Source: VXYK01 sp965221585
GTDB taxonomy: Bacteria; Actinomycetota; Acidimicrobiia; Acidimicrobiales; Aldehydirespiratoraceae
Reading direction: 5' to 3'
NCBI GenBank assembly: GCA_965221585.1
Contig: OZ244898.1
Coordinates: 2,418,001-2,482,000 of the forward strand
Length of the DNA: 64,000 nucleotides
Shown here: piece after piece, positions 34,333-42,798 of the stretch
How positions within the stretch are numbered: position 1 is the stretch's first letter
How the letters are laid out: every line of letters starts with the position of its first letter
Program-made: the position numbers and the translations under genes
The notes under the pieces: model-generated
Databases searched by the model: none
Told to the model about the DNA's origin: nothing
What the model saw: only the letters and a program-made list of their open reading frames with translations

Positions 34333-35099
34333 CAGCGGAATTCAGCTTTACGCACACCGTTCGGGTCGAACACTTCACGGATCAACCTCAGTTCCTCGTC
34401 GCTGGGAAGCCGACTCTCAGGCACGTCACCGGTCACCATCAACTCGAACGGCGAGGCCTCCTGCGCCTGCGCGAGGGTCACCCCGGGATGCAGTGAACGG
34501 ACCCTCATGCGACGATCCTCGGTGTCGAAGTCGTACGCCGCGAGGTTGGTTACAACACGCCTGATCTCGAAGTGCTTGCGGCTCGCTTCGGGAAGCTGCG
34601 CGATGCGGTCATAACCCGGGGCCGACACCACATCGATCGTGTTGCTGAAGGTTCTGGCCTGATTCGGTATCCAGTAGGTCGTGGGGTGGTTGAGCAGGTT
34701 CCCGGGTGCCCCGCGCAACCCCAGCAGCTGCGCTTTGGGTTTGTGGTACGGCCCTATCGCAGCGAAGTTCTGATTGCCGTATCGGTCCATCTGGCTCGCA
34801 CCCATCACAACATGGCGTTTGCCCGACCAGACTTGGTCGAAAACCGTCCGGAACGGCATATACCCCTCGATCACGGCAGTGGAGGGGTCTCCACCCAGCG
34901 GCAGGTTGCCCTCGATCGCATAGGCGATCGTGTCGGTCAGCATGAGACCGGGTTCGAAGGAGGCCCGGGCCAGGCGGCCGGCAATCACCGGCACCGGGCC
35001 CATCGGGTTGCACAGCAGCTCGCCGTCGCCCCTGAAGGCTTCTGCCAGAGCGACCACACAGATCTCGTCGAGCGTGACAGGCTCATCGGCTGCGGTCAT
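34332..35099 (-). CDS. ipdB: CoA-transferase family subunit beta, IpdB-like (steroid C/D ring opening)
   Basis: 255 residues. The order of blocks VVALAEAFRGDGE, GYMPFRTVFDQVW, RHVVMGASQMDRYGNQN, GLRGAPGNLLNHPTTYW and RRVVTNLAAYDFD...LHPGVT matches Mycobacterium IpdB (Rv3552) as I know it. With IpdA it acts on the ring-opening CoA ester (COCHEA-CoA) in the last steps of cholesterol C/D-ring degradation. It overlaps ipdA by four bases. A general CoA-transferase of another aromatic pathway is the main alternative, but the GNQN and PGN...NH patterns favour IpdB. Confidence 0.82.
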   Translation of the reverse strand: MTAADEPVTLDEICVVALAEAFRGDGELLCNPMGPVPVIAGRLARASFEPGLMLTDTIAYAIEGNLPLGGDPSTAVIEGYMPFRTVFDQVWSGKRHVVMGASQMDRYGNQNFAAIGPYHKPKAQLLGLRGAPGNLLNHPTTYWIPNQARTFSNTIDVVSAPGYDRIAQLPEASRKHFEIRRVVTNLAAYDFDTEDRRMRVRSLHPGVTLAQAQEASPFELMVTGDVPESRLPSDEELRLIREVFDPNGVRKAEFR

Positions 35100-35956
35100 G
35101 TCCGGCTCCGTTCGTTGAGTTTGGCCACATACGCTTCGTGCGACTCGAGTTCCAGCCAGTCCTTCTGGAACTGTTGCCAGGCCTCAGGGTCACGAGCCGT
35201 CGCCGCGTACTCCGACTGGAACGCCTCGTCGCGATCGTAATCAGGCGGGCATTCGGTGAAGTGGGCACCGTGGGGTGCTTCCACGACTCCGTCGACGTGC
35301 GTTCGCGGGATCCGCAGCGTGTGGATCGACCCTTCTTTCAGGAACTGTTCGGTGGGGACGACCTGTTCTGCGGACATGAACGTTGTGGCTGCCGCCATGG
35401 CGAACAGGTCGTCGAAGTACAGGTCCGGCCCGAGAAACTGGCCGTTGCCCTTGGCGTCTGCGCGATTCATGTGCAGGATCGCCGCGTCCATTTTGAATGC
35501 CAGCACCGCCACCAGCTCCTCGCCATCGTCGTAGGGCGATCTGACCGTCTTGAGATCAGGGTTCTCCGACATCATGGCCGTGCCCAGGCCGGCCCGGGTC
35601 GGGTAGAACGGGATACGGTGCGCGGCTGCTAGGAGTCCCAGGTAGAAGGCCCCTTCGTCCAACTCGGAGATGTCGATCGATCCGGCTTGGCGGGCGACCC
35701 GGAAGTGCGGTTCGAGCGGGATCGAATCCAGGGAGACGAATCCGTAGGTGACCTTTCGAACCTTCCCGGCTGCGCAGAGAATCCCGACATCAGGTCCTCC
35801 GTAGGAGACGATGTGGAGGTCGGTGAGGTCGCTACGCAGAATGGCACGCACGAGCGACATCGGCTTGCGGCGCGAACCCCAACCCGCGATCCCGAGCGTC
35901 ATCCCGCTACGGAGTTCACCGATCACCTCGTCTTCTGTCATGCGCTTGTCTGCCAC
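35096..35956 (-). CDS. ipdA: CoA-transferase family subunit alpha, IpdA-like (steroid C/D ring opening)
   Basis: 286 residues. GMTLGIAGWGSRRKPMSLVRAIL (read as the GIAGWGSRRKPM block), YGGPDVGILCAAGKVRKV, FVSLDSIPLEPHF and DEGAFYLGLLAAAHRIPF follow the sequence order of Mycobacterium IpdA (Rv3551). It is the partner of the IpdB-like protein in hydrolytic ring opening in the cytoplasm. It is the first gene of the reverse-strand operon ipdA-ipdB-FadE-FadE-nucleosidase, divergent from an SDR gene across 143 bases. The assignment rests on recalled family sequence and on the pairing. Confidence 0.85.
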   Translation of the reverse strand: MADKRMTEDEVIGELRSGMTLGIAGWGSRRKPMSLVRAILRSDLTDLHIVSYGGPDVGILCAAGKVRKVTYGFVSLDSIPLEPHFRVARQAGSIDISELDEGAFYLGLLAAAHRIPFYPTRAGLGTAMMSENPDLKTVRSPYDDGEELVAVLAFKMDAAILHMNRADAKGNGQFLGPDLYFDDLFAMAAATTFMSAEQVVPTEQFLKEGSIHTLRIPRTHVDGVVEAPHGAHFTECPPDYDRDEAFQSEYAATARDPEAWQQFQKDWLELESHEAYVAKLNERSRT

Positions 35957-36061
35957 GAGTCTCCTCTCACCAGTCGTCTCCCACCCACGGCCCCTTGACG
36001 GTATTCCACACCGACACCGCGTGCTAACTCCGCACTGCCACCAACCGGATCCCAGTTCCTG

Positions 36062-36076
36062 CCTTCAGGCTGAAGG
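36062..36076. promoter_or_regulatory. 15-base palindrome between divergent ipdA and SDR genes
   Basis: Arms CCTTCAG and CTGAAGG around a single G (bases 36062-36068, 36070-36076), 23 bases upstream of the SDR ATG and about 105 bases from the ipdA start. The position in a divergent intergenic region makes it a candidate operator for a regulator of both genes, but it is short and could also be chance. Confidence 0.35.
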
Positions 36077-36099
36077 AACCGCTCCGATAGGGTGACGGA

Positions 36100-36900
36100 A
36101 TGGTTGAGACGCACGATTCTCTTGACATGAGCGGCCGGACCGTCATCGTCACGGGGGGCACCAAGGGTCTCGGGCGAGTGATCGCCACACGCTTCCTGGA
36201 GCAGGGCGCCGACGTGGTGATCTGCGCCCGCAGCGAACCGGAGCGCCCGGTCACCTTCGAGAGCCGACAAGCGGCCTTCGTCGCTGCGGACATCCGCGAT
36301 CCGGACCAGGTGGCAGCCGTGGTGTCGGCTGCAGTCGAGGCGACCGGCCGGATAGACGTTCTTGTCAACAATGCGGGAGGGGCTCCCCCGACATCCAGCG
36401 CAACAGTGTCGCCGCGTTTCAACGACAAGATCACCGCACTCAACCTCTTGGCACCGATGACTTTCTCTCAGGCCGTGCACGACCAGATGCAGTCGCAGCC
36501 CGACGGTGGGGTGATCATCAACATCACGTCGGTCAGTGGGATCCGAGCCAACCCACAGGGCGCGGCCTACGGGGCGGCCAAAGCGGGGCTGATCAACCTC
36601 ACGGAGACCCTGGCGCACGAGTGGGGGCCCAAGATCCGGGTGATCGCCCTGGTAGTGGGGATGATCGTGACCGAGCAGGCCCACCTGTTCTACGGCGACG
36701 AGGAGGGAATCGCGGCGGTCGGCCGGACCCTGGCCCTCAAACGCATGGGTACTCCCGACGAAGTGGCCGACGTTGTCCTGTTCGCCGCCTCGCCTCTGGC
36801 CCGCTGGGTATCGGGTTGCGCGATCCCGGTGCACGGCGGTGGTGAGAGCCCCGGCTACATCGACGCCTCCACCTCAGCGCCGTCTGCGCCAGAACGGTGA
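36100..36900 (+). CDS. Short-chain dehydrogenase/reductase (SDR), divergent from ipdA
   Basis: 266 residues. The cofactor motif TGGTKGLG is preceded by RTVIV, the structural NNAG by LVNNAGGAPP, and the catalytic YxxxK by YGAAKAG with the Ser in NITSVSG. It oxidises or reduces a hydroxyl/keto group with NAD(P). In mycobacteria SDR genes lie next to ipdA/ipdB, so a role in steroid-ring catabolism is likely, but I cannot tell which step. The next gene (His-rich membrane protein) begins 16 bases after the stop and could be cotranscribed. Confidence 0.88.
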   Translation: MVETHDSLDMSGRTVIVTGGTKGLGRVIATRFLEQGADVVICARSEPERPVTFESRQAAFVAADIRDPDQVAAVVSAAVEATGRIDVLVNNAGGAPPTSSATVSPRFNDKITALNLLAPMTFSQAVHDQMQSQPDGGVIINITSVSGIRANPQGAAYGAAKAGLINLTETLAHEWGPKIRVIALVVGMIVTEQAHLFYGDEEGIAAVGRTLALKRMGTPDEVADVVLFAASPLARWVSGCAIPVHGGGESPGYIDASTSAPSAPER

Positions 36901-36916
36901 CGAGCAGGACACGGCC

Positions 36917-37462
36917 ATGACCAGCGCTGAGAACGAACCACAGGTTCGGCCCACGCCGAGCGTCCAGGCCCGCTCCTGGCGTTCGCTTATGGCCGACCCC
37001 AGTACCGTCGCGGCGCTGTTGGTGGTCGTATGTGCAGCTGTTTTCTTTGTGATTGCGCTGATGAACCGTGACGATCCCAGCACGCACGATCACCCTGGCA
37101 CGGACGTTGTCGCCGACGAGGCCGGCGCGGCCGACTCAGCGCACGATCACAGCTCTCACGATCATGCTGAATCGAACGCCGTCACCGACGATGCCGGCGC
37201 CTCGGACTCCGCGCACGATCACAGCACGCACGATCATGCTGAAGATCTTGGCGAGACGTTTGCGAGCACCGAGCGCATTGCACCCCCGGAGGCTTGTCGC
37301 ACGATCATCGGTTGTGACGACGCGGGACCCAAACCGCAGAATCCCGGTGACCGGGGCGGTTGGGCCCAGCTCATGACACTTGGAGTGGTAGCACTCGGGC
37401 TCGCCTTCATTGCCACCAAGGTCGTCCGCGCCACCCGTAGAACCCGTGCCACGGAGCACTAA
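36917..37462 (+). CDS. His/Asp-rich membrane protein with tandem HDH repeats
   Basis: 181 residues from ATG 36917. Two membrane helices (about 30-49 and 151-170) bracket an extracytoplasmic or cytoplasmic loop with a His/Asp-rich block at 57-109: two near-identical copies of DSAHDHSxHDHAE separated by an Asp/Ala-rich spacer, plus THDHP before them. His clusters like these chelate zinc, nickel, copper or cobalt. Two Cys follow (EACRTIIGCDD). There is no recognised domain; a metal-storage, chaperone or metal-import-related role is possible. The block also forms an imperfect tandem DNA repeat at about 37130-37240. Confidence 0.72.
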   Translation: MTSAENEPQVRPTPSVQARSWRSLMADPSTVAALLVVVCAAVFFVIALMNRDDPSTHDHPGTDVVADEAGAADSAHDHSSHDHAESNAVTDDAGASDSAHDHSTHDHAEDLGETFASTERIAPPEACRTIIGCDDAGPKPQNPGDRGGWAQLMTLGVVALGLAFIATKVVRATRRTRATEH

Positions 37463-37496
37463 ATCTGACATAAATGATCGGAATTAGGTGCTTTAG

Positions 37497-37551
37497 TTGA
37501 CCTGGTCGGTTATGGTGTCCGATAATCCTGACTGTTCGGATCAGGATTATC
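37497..37551 (+). promoter_or_regulatory. Promoter with an embedded 11-base perfect inverted repeat, upstream of the siroheme/reductase operon
   Basis: TTGACC (37497-37502) and GATAAT (37521-37526) stand 18 bases apart and fit a -35/-10 pair. The -10 lies inside a perfect inverted repeat with arms GATAATCCTGA (37521-37531) and TCAGGATTATC (37541-37551) around nine bases. The right arm ends 14 bases before the ATG at 37566. A protein bound here would block or position RNA polymerase, or the transcript could fold into a hairpin near the start. This is the clearest operator-like site in the window. Confidence 0.7.
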
Positions 37552-37565
37552 TGGATTGCGCAACC

Positions 37566-38201
37566 ATGACTCAATACCCGGTCAACCTGGAACTCAGCGG
37601 TCAACCCGTCCTCGTCGTCGGAGGCGGACCGGTCGCGGCCCGCAAGGTAGCAGGCCTGCGAAGCGCTGATGCTCGCGTGACTGTAGTCTCCCCCACCGCA
37701 GTCCGCGAGATCAGCGCTGACCCCCAAGTGCGCTGGTTGGCGCGTCCCTATGAGCGAGGAGAGGTGTCGGCGTACCGCCTCGCCGTCACAGCCACCGACG
37801 ACCCCGAGATCAACTCCGCGGTGAGGGCCGACGGCGACACAGCCAACGTGTTCGTCAACTCCGCCGACGACCCCTCCAACTGCTCGTTCACGCTCCCAGC
37901 CGTCGCCCGCCGAGGCGACCTGCAGATCACCGTGTCGACCGGTGGCCGCAGCCCCGGCCTCGCTCGCTGGCTGCGCCAGAGGATCGAGGGTCAGCTCGAC
38001 GAAGGCTACGACGGGCTTCTCAATCTGTTGGCCGAGACCCGGGCCGAGGCCCGCGCAACCCTCGGTACATCCGAGATACCGGGATGGGACACTGCGCTCG
38101 ACGACGGACTGCTCGAACTGGTGCAACAGAACCGCACGACCGAAGCCCGAGAACGTCTTCACGACCACCTCGGCCTGACCCCCCAGGGTGCGCTCAAATG
38201 A
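37566..38201 (+). CDS. Precorrin-2 dehydrogenase/sirohydrochlorin ferrochelatase-like protein (CysG N-terminal type)
   Basis: 211 residues from ATG 37566. The NAD-binding block LVVGGGPVAARKVAGL (about residues 15-30) and the TDDPEIN-NCSFTLPAV pattern match the SirC/Met8p family that oxidises precorrin-2 and may insert iron to make siroheme. The extra reading frame upstream holds the promoter and inverted repeat and is not coding. It is the first gene of a three-gene operon with the uroporphyrin methyltransferase and the siroheme-dependent reductase; its TGA overlaps the next ATG. Confidence 0.9.
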   Translation: MTQYPVNLELSGQPVLVVGGGPVAARKVAGLRSADARVTVVSPTAVREISADPQVRWLARPYERGEVSAYRLAVTATDDPEINSAVRADGDTANVFVNSADDPSNCSFTLPAVARRGDLQITVSTGGRSPGLARWLRQRIEGQLDEGYDGLLNLLAETRAEARATLGTSEIPGWDTALDDGLLELVQQNRTTEARERLHDHLGLTPQGALK

Positions 38202-39028
38202 CCGTCCACCTCGTAGGTGCAGGACCGGGAGATCCCGACCTGCTCACCGTCAAGGCCACCAGACTGCTGCAGCGCGCCGATGTGGTCGTCTACGACCGCC
38301 TCATCGAACCGGCAGTGCTCGACCTCGCCCCGCCCTGGGCCGAGATGATCGATGTCGGCAAACGTCCCGGCGAACCCACGGACTCCCAGACCCGGATCAA
38401 CGATGTGCTGATCGACCGGGGTCGCCGATTCGACTGCGTCGTCCGACTCAAAGGGGGCGACCCCTTCGTGTTCGGACGCGGCGGCGAGGAGGCACTCGAA
38501 CTACGCGCCGCAGGAATCGACGTCGAAGCGGTGCCGGGTATCACCTCTGCAATAGCGGCACCCACGGCGGCCGGCATTCCCGTCACCATGCGGGGTGTCA
38601 GCAGCGGGTTCACCGTCGTGACGGGTCACCAGGATCCCAAAACCGACCAATGGCTCGACTGGGACGCACTCGCTCGCGCCGGCACGACCCTGGTGGTCCT
38701 GATGGGCGCATCACGCACCGCTCTGATCTCGCAACGGCTCATCGCCGCGGGAATGGCAGCCGACACAGCCGTCGCCGTCGTCTACTCCGCCACAACCGAC
38801 CACGAAGACGTGACAAGGACGACCCTGGAGGAACTCCCGCACATCGACGTGACCAACCCGTCAACACTGGTGATCGGCGCAGTCGCCGCACAGTCCGTGC
38901 TCCCAATGGCCGTGCTCCCACTGGAGTTGACACCGGGCACAAACGGAGCCCAGGCAATTCATGATTGGGTCAACCCTGAAGCGTTGGCCGGCCGCCACGA
39001 ACCAACCCGGAAAGGGGCCCTGCAATGA
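38198..39028 (+). CDS. Uroporphyrinogen-III C-methyltransferase (SUMT)
   Basis: 276 residues from ATG 38198. VGAGPGDPDLLTVKATRLLQRADVVVYD and GGDPFVFGRGGEE are the signature blocks of the SAM-dependent methyltransferase family, with MRGVSSGFTVVTGH in the substrate site. It methylates uroporphyrinogen III at C2 and C7 to precorrin-2, the substrate of the preceding gene product. The four-base ATGA overlaps on both sides show tight coupling. The gene order dehydrogenase-SUMT-reductase makes siroheme for the reductase next to it. Confidence 0.94.
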   Translation: MTVHLVGAGPGDPDLLTVKATRLLQRADVVVYDRLIEPAVLDLAPPWAEMIDVGKRPGEPTDSQTRINDVLIDRGRRFDCVVRLKGGDPFVFGRGGEEALELRAAGIDVEAVPGITSAIAAPTAAGIPVTMRGVSSGFTVVTGHQDPKTDQWLDWDALARAGTTLVVLMGASRTALISQRLIAAGMAADTAVAVVYSATTDHEDVTRTTLEELPHIDVTNPSTLVIGAVAAQSVLPMAVLPLELTPGTNGAQAIHDWVNPEALAGRHEPTRKGALQ

Positions 39029-40818
39029 CACTCCTCGAAACGACCACAGTCGAACCAAGACCCGTCGATCCCGACATCCAAGCCGACATCGACAAGTTCC
39101 GCGACGTGCTCGCCAAGTACCGGAGCGGTGAAGTCTCAGAGGACGTGTTCCGCGTCTTTCGGCTGAACAACGGAATCTACGGCCAAAGACAGGGCGGAAC
39201 CAACCAGATGGTTCGGGTCAAGGTTCCCCACGGGTCCATGGACCCCGAGCAGTTCGAGATGCTGGCGTTCATCGTCGAGCGCTACAGCCGCGGCTGGGCC
39301 CACATCACGACCAGACAGAACCTCCAGTTCCACTTCGTACAGCTCGATCAGATCCCCGAGGTGCTCGACCACCTCGCGGCGGTGGGCATGACCACCCGCG
39401 AAGCCTGCGGCGACACCGTTCGCAACGTTCAGGGCTGCCATCTCGCCGGTGCCTGCCCGCATGAGCACCTCGACATCACGCCATGGGCCGAGGCGGCCTA
39501 CCGCCACTTCGTACGCAACCCGCTGAGCCAACGGCTGCCCCGCAAGTTCAAGATCAACTTCTCTGGCTGCGAGACCGACTGCGGCCAGGCCATGTTCAAC
39601 GACGCCGGTGTGATAGCCACCACCCGCACCCTCGACGACGGCTCAACCGAAGCAGGATTTCGAGTCTTCGTCGCCGGTGGGCTCGGCACAACGCCGTTCC
39701 CCGCCCAGGCGATCGAGGAGTTCACCCGCAAAGAGGAACTGCTCCCAACGCTCGAAGCGATCCTGAGAGTGTTCGACCAGACCGGCAATCGAGACAACAA
39801 ACTCCGCGCCCGGATGAAGTGGGTCGTCGAACAACTGGGAATCGACGAGGTGCGGCGCCGGGTACTGGCCATTCGCAAGTTCCTGCTCGCCTCGTCGTCG
39901 TATCCGGGCGGGCTCCCGACAGAAGTGCGCGTCGGCGGCGACGCACCCGCCGGGATGGACGCCACAGCGAAAGTCACCAAAGTCGGCCAGGGCACACCAG
40001 TCAGTATCGGCGGGGCCTCCCCCTATGACCGCTGGTTCAGCGCCAACGTCGTGCGAGGCATCGCCTCGGGCCAGGTATCTGCATATGCCTGGGCGCAACT
40101 CGGAGACATCACCGCCGAACAGTTCCGGGCCATCGCCGCGATCGGCCGCGAATTCGATGCCGACATTCGCCTGACCAACCGCCAGAACCTCATCATCCGG
40201 GGTCTTGACGAGTCAGAACTGCCAGACCTCTACCAGCGGCTGGTTGCCGTCGACATGGCCCGGCCAGGGGCGGAACTGGTCAGAGACGTGGTCGCCTGCC
40301 CCGGTGCCGACACCTGCAACCTCGCCGTCACTCAGAGCCGAGGACTCGCCAAAGCCATCGGCGACGCCCTCGAAACCGAAGGGCTCGCTGAGGTAGCGGG
40401 CTTGCGCATCAACATCAGCGGGTGCCCCAACTCGTGTGGGCAGCATCACGCCGCTGACATCGGATTCTTCGGGGCCGAACGTCGCGCCAACGGCCGCTCG
40501 GCACCCGGCTATCAGATGATGCTCGGTGGCTACATCGGTCAAGAGCAGGCCCATTTCGGCACCAAGGCCCTGCGCCTGCCCGCCAAGAACGCGGCCGAGG
40601 CAGCACTGCGGGTCGTCCATCGGTTCAACAACGAGCGCACTGTCGGCGAATCATTCCGCAACTGGATCGACCGCTCCGGTGGAGTGAAGAGCATCGCCGC
40701 CGGGCTCAAGGACTTGGACCAGTTCCCGACTTACGACGACAACCCCGATTTCTACACAGACTTCGACGAGGCCGGCCCCTACGAAGCCGCGGTCGGCGAT
40801 TCGGAGTGCGCCACCTGA
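39025..40818 (+). CDS. Siroheme- and [4Fe-4S]-dependent nitrite/sulfite reductase (ferredoxin type)
   Basis: 597 residues with the two-fold repeat of this family: YGQRQGGTNQMVRVKVPHGSM and TTRQNLQFHFV in the first half, LTNRQNLIIRG in the second. The cluster ligands are in CPGADTCNLAV (C-x5-C) and GCPNSCGQH (C-x3-C). It reduces sulfite to sulfide or nitrite to ammonia with six electrons from ferredoxin. The linked siroheme genes do not separate the two; I lean to sulfite because no nitrate-reductase or transporter genes are nearby. Starts with a four-base overlap with SUMT. Confidence 0.9.
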   Translation: MTLLETTTVEPRPVDPDIQADIDKFRDVLAKYRSGEVSEDVFRVFRLNNGIYGQRQGGTNQMVRVKVPHGSMDPEQFEMLAFIVERYSRGWAHITTRQNLQFHFVQLDQIPEVLDHLAAVGMTTREACGDTVRNVQGCHLAGACPHEHLDITPWAEAAYRHFVRNPLSQRLPRKFKINFSGCETDCGQAMFNDAGVIATTRTLDDGSTEAGFRVFVAGGLGTTPFPAQAIEEFTRKEELLPTLEAILRVFDQTGNRDNKLRARMKWVVEQLGIDEVRRRVLAIRKFLLASSSYPGGLPTEVRVGGDAPAGMDATAKVTKVGQGTPVSIGGASPYDRWFSANVVRGIASGQVSAYAWAQLGDITAEQFRAIAAIGREFDADIRLTNRQNLIIRGLDESELPDLYQRLVAVDMARPGAELVRDVVACPGADTCNLAVTQSRGLAKAIGDALETEGLAEVAGLRINISGCPNSCGQHHAADIGFFGAERRANGRSAPGYQMMLGGYIGQEQAHFGTKALRLPAKNAAEAALRVVHRFNNERTVGESFRNWIDRSGGVKSIAAGLKDLDQFPTYDDNPDFYTDFDEAGPYEAAVGDSECAT

Positions 40819-40858
40819 ACCGATCTACGATCACCGCCTGATCTACCATCGCGGGAGC

Positions 40859-41797
40859 ATGCCACCCGAGTTCAACACTGAGTTCGATCCCCGCTACGGG
40901 GAGTTGGTCGAGGTGTCACCGCTGCTTCGGCGCATCGTTGCCAACAACCCGTCGAAGTACACGTTCCACGGCACCGGCACCTACGTGATCGGCCACGGTG
41001 ACGTAGCCGTGGTCGACCCAGGACCCCGCGACCCGGCCCATGTCGAGGCACTGCTTCGCGCGCTCGGCGACGAGACCGTTCGCACAATCCTGATCACCCA
41101 CACCCATGGCGATCACTCACCGGCGGCAGCTGCCTTGCACGACGCCACCGGAGCGCCCGTGCTCGGTTTCGGCCCCCACCCCGAAGACGCGATCAGCGAA
41201 GAGGACGACGCAGACGACAGCAGCGGTCAACAACAAGACCATCTTCCCGACATCGACTTCGATCCCGAAACCCGGTTGGCGCACGGCGACACCGTCGACG
41301 GGCCGGGCTGGACCGTGCAGGCGCTGCACACACCCGGTCACATCTCCAACCACCTGTGCTTCGCGCTGGCCGAGGAGAACGCGGTCTTGACCGGCGACCA
41401 CGTCATGGGCTGGTCGACCACCATCATCCCCCCACCCGACGGCGATGTCAGCGACTACCTACGGTCACTAAAGTTGCTGCTGGGCCGCAGCGACGAGGTC
41501 CTCTACCCCACCCATGGCGGTCCGGTCACCGACCCGCAGCGTTACGTGTCGGCGTTGTTGGACCACCGCCTCACAAGAGAAGCCCAGATCCTCGCCCAAC
41601 TGGCCGCCGGACCCGCGTCAGCAACACAGATGGTCGAGGTGCTCTACGCGGATGTGCGCAAGGAGTTGCACCGGCCCGCGGCGCGGTCGGTCGTCGCCCA
41701 CCTCGCCAAACTCAAAGCCGAAGACAGAGCCGCTCCCGTCGCCGACGACGCTTCAACCACATCGTCTGACACGGTCTGGGCGCTCACCGTTGGCTAG
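40859..41797 (+). CDS. MBL-fold metallo-hydrolase (LACTB2-like)
   Basis: 312 residues. The metal site is HTHGDHSPAA (HxHxDH) followed by TPGHISNHLCF and GDHVMGWSTTI with the third His and Asp ligands; the C-terminal about 80 residues are helical with a winged-helix-like end (ATQMVEVLYADVRKELHRPAARSVVAHL). LACTB2-like enzymes cut RNA or act as thioesterase/lactonases. It is 40 bases after the reductase and convergent with the oligopeptide ABC operon by a four-base overlap. The substrate is not predictable; an Asp/Glu-rich insertion at about residues 109-135 is odd. Confidence 0.85.
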   Translation: MPPEFNTEFDPRYGELVEVSPLLRRIVANNPSKYTFHGTGTYVIGHGDVAVVDPGPRDPAHVEALLRALGDETVRTILITHTHGDHSPAAAALHDATGAPVLGFGPHPEDAISEEDDADDSSGQQQDHLPDIDFDPETRLAHGDTVDGPGWTVQALHTPGHISNHLCFALAEENAVLTGDHVMGWSTTIIPPPDGDVSDYLRSLKLLLGRSDEVLYPTHGGPVTDPQRYVSALLDHRLTREAQILAQLAAGPASATQMVEVLYADVRKELHRPAARSVVAHLAKLKAEDRAAPVADDASTTSSDTVWALTVG

Positions 41798-42798
41798 GCG
41801 TTGATCGAGACCGCCACCGGATGGTGACAGGCGAAGTAGTGGTCGCTGTCGCCCACCCGTTGCATCACCGGTTCGTCGCTGAAGCAGACTTCGGTCGCGT
41901 GCGAACAGCGGGTATTGAAACGACATCCGACAGGCGGGTTGATCGGTGACGGAAGCTCACCGGAAATGTCTCCCTCAGACACGTCCACGGTCGGCGCAGG
42001 TTCGGGGATGGCCGCCAGCAACGCCCTCGTGTAGGGATGCCGCGGATTCTCATACAGCTCATTGGCGTTGCCGATCTCGCAGGCCTTCCCGAGATACATG
42101 ACAATGATGCGGTCCGACACGTTCTTCACCACCGAGAGGTCATGGCTGATGAACAAGAGTGTCAACCCGTAGCGCTGCTTCATGTCCTCCAACAGGTTGA
42201 GCACCTGAGCCTGAACCGACACGTCGAGGGCCGAAACAGGCTCATCGCAGATCAGGACCTTGGGGTCGAGGGCCAGAGCCCTGGCAATGCCGATGCGCTG
42301 ACACTGCCCGCCTGAGAACTGGTGTGGGCGCCGATCGCCGAACTTGGGATCGATACCCACAGACAACATCAACTCCTCAATGCGACTCTGCGACCAAGAA
42401 CCCCGCTCATCACCCCACACAGCAAGACCCTCCGAGATCACCTGGCGGATCTTGCGCCGCGGATTGAGCGACGAGATCGGATCCTGGAAGATCATCTGCA
42501 AGTCGGGGCGAAGACGACGCAGTTCCTCACCCTCCAGCGTGGCGAGGTCATGGCCCTGATAGTCGACGGTGCCGCCCTTGATGTCGTTCAAGCGGATGAT
42601 CGACTTCGCCACAGTCGACTTGCCGCAACCGGACTCGCCCACGATGCCCAGCGTCTCGCCCTCGGCCACATCGAACGAGATGGCGCTAACGGCGTGAACC
42701 ACGGCACCCTTGCCGACCGGGAACTCGACTTCGAGGTCACGCACGGTCAACAGCACCTCAGTGTCTTCGCGCAACGGTGCGTGCCCTGAACCGGCCAT
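41794..42798 (-). CDS. Oligopeptide ABC transporter ATP-binding protein (OppF/DppF type)
   Basis: 334 residues. Walker A is GESGCGKSTVAKSI, the signature is FSGGQCQRIGIARALALDP, Walker B is VLICDEPVSALDVSVQ, and the switch is FISHDL; the C-terminal oligopeptide-transporter tail has three Cys near the end of the sequence (CRFNTRCSHATEVCF), typical of OppF/DppF-type subunits that bind an iron-sulfur cluster. It is the second ATPase; its start overlaps the OppD stop by one base (TGATG). Confidence 0.95.
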   Translation of the reverse strand: MAGSGHAPLREDTEVLLTVRDLEVEFPVGKGAVVHAVSAISFDVAEGETLGIVGESGCGKSTVAKSIIRLNDIKGGTVDYQGHDLATLEGEELRRLRPDLQMIFQDPISSLNPRRKIRQVISEGLAVWGDERGSWSQSRIEELMLSVGIDPKFGDRRPHQFSGGQCQRIGIARALALDPKVLICDEPVSALDVSVQAQVLNLLEDMKQRYGLTLLFISHDLSVVKNVSDRIIVMYLGKACEIGNANELYENPRHPYTRALLAAIPEPAPTVDVSEGDISGELPSPINPPVGCRFNTRCSHATEVCFSDEPVMQRVGDSDHYFACHHPVAVSINA

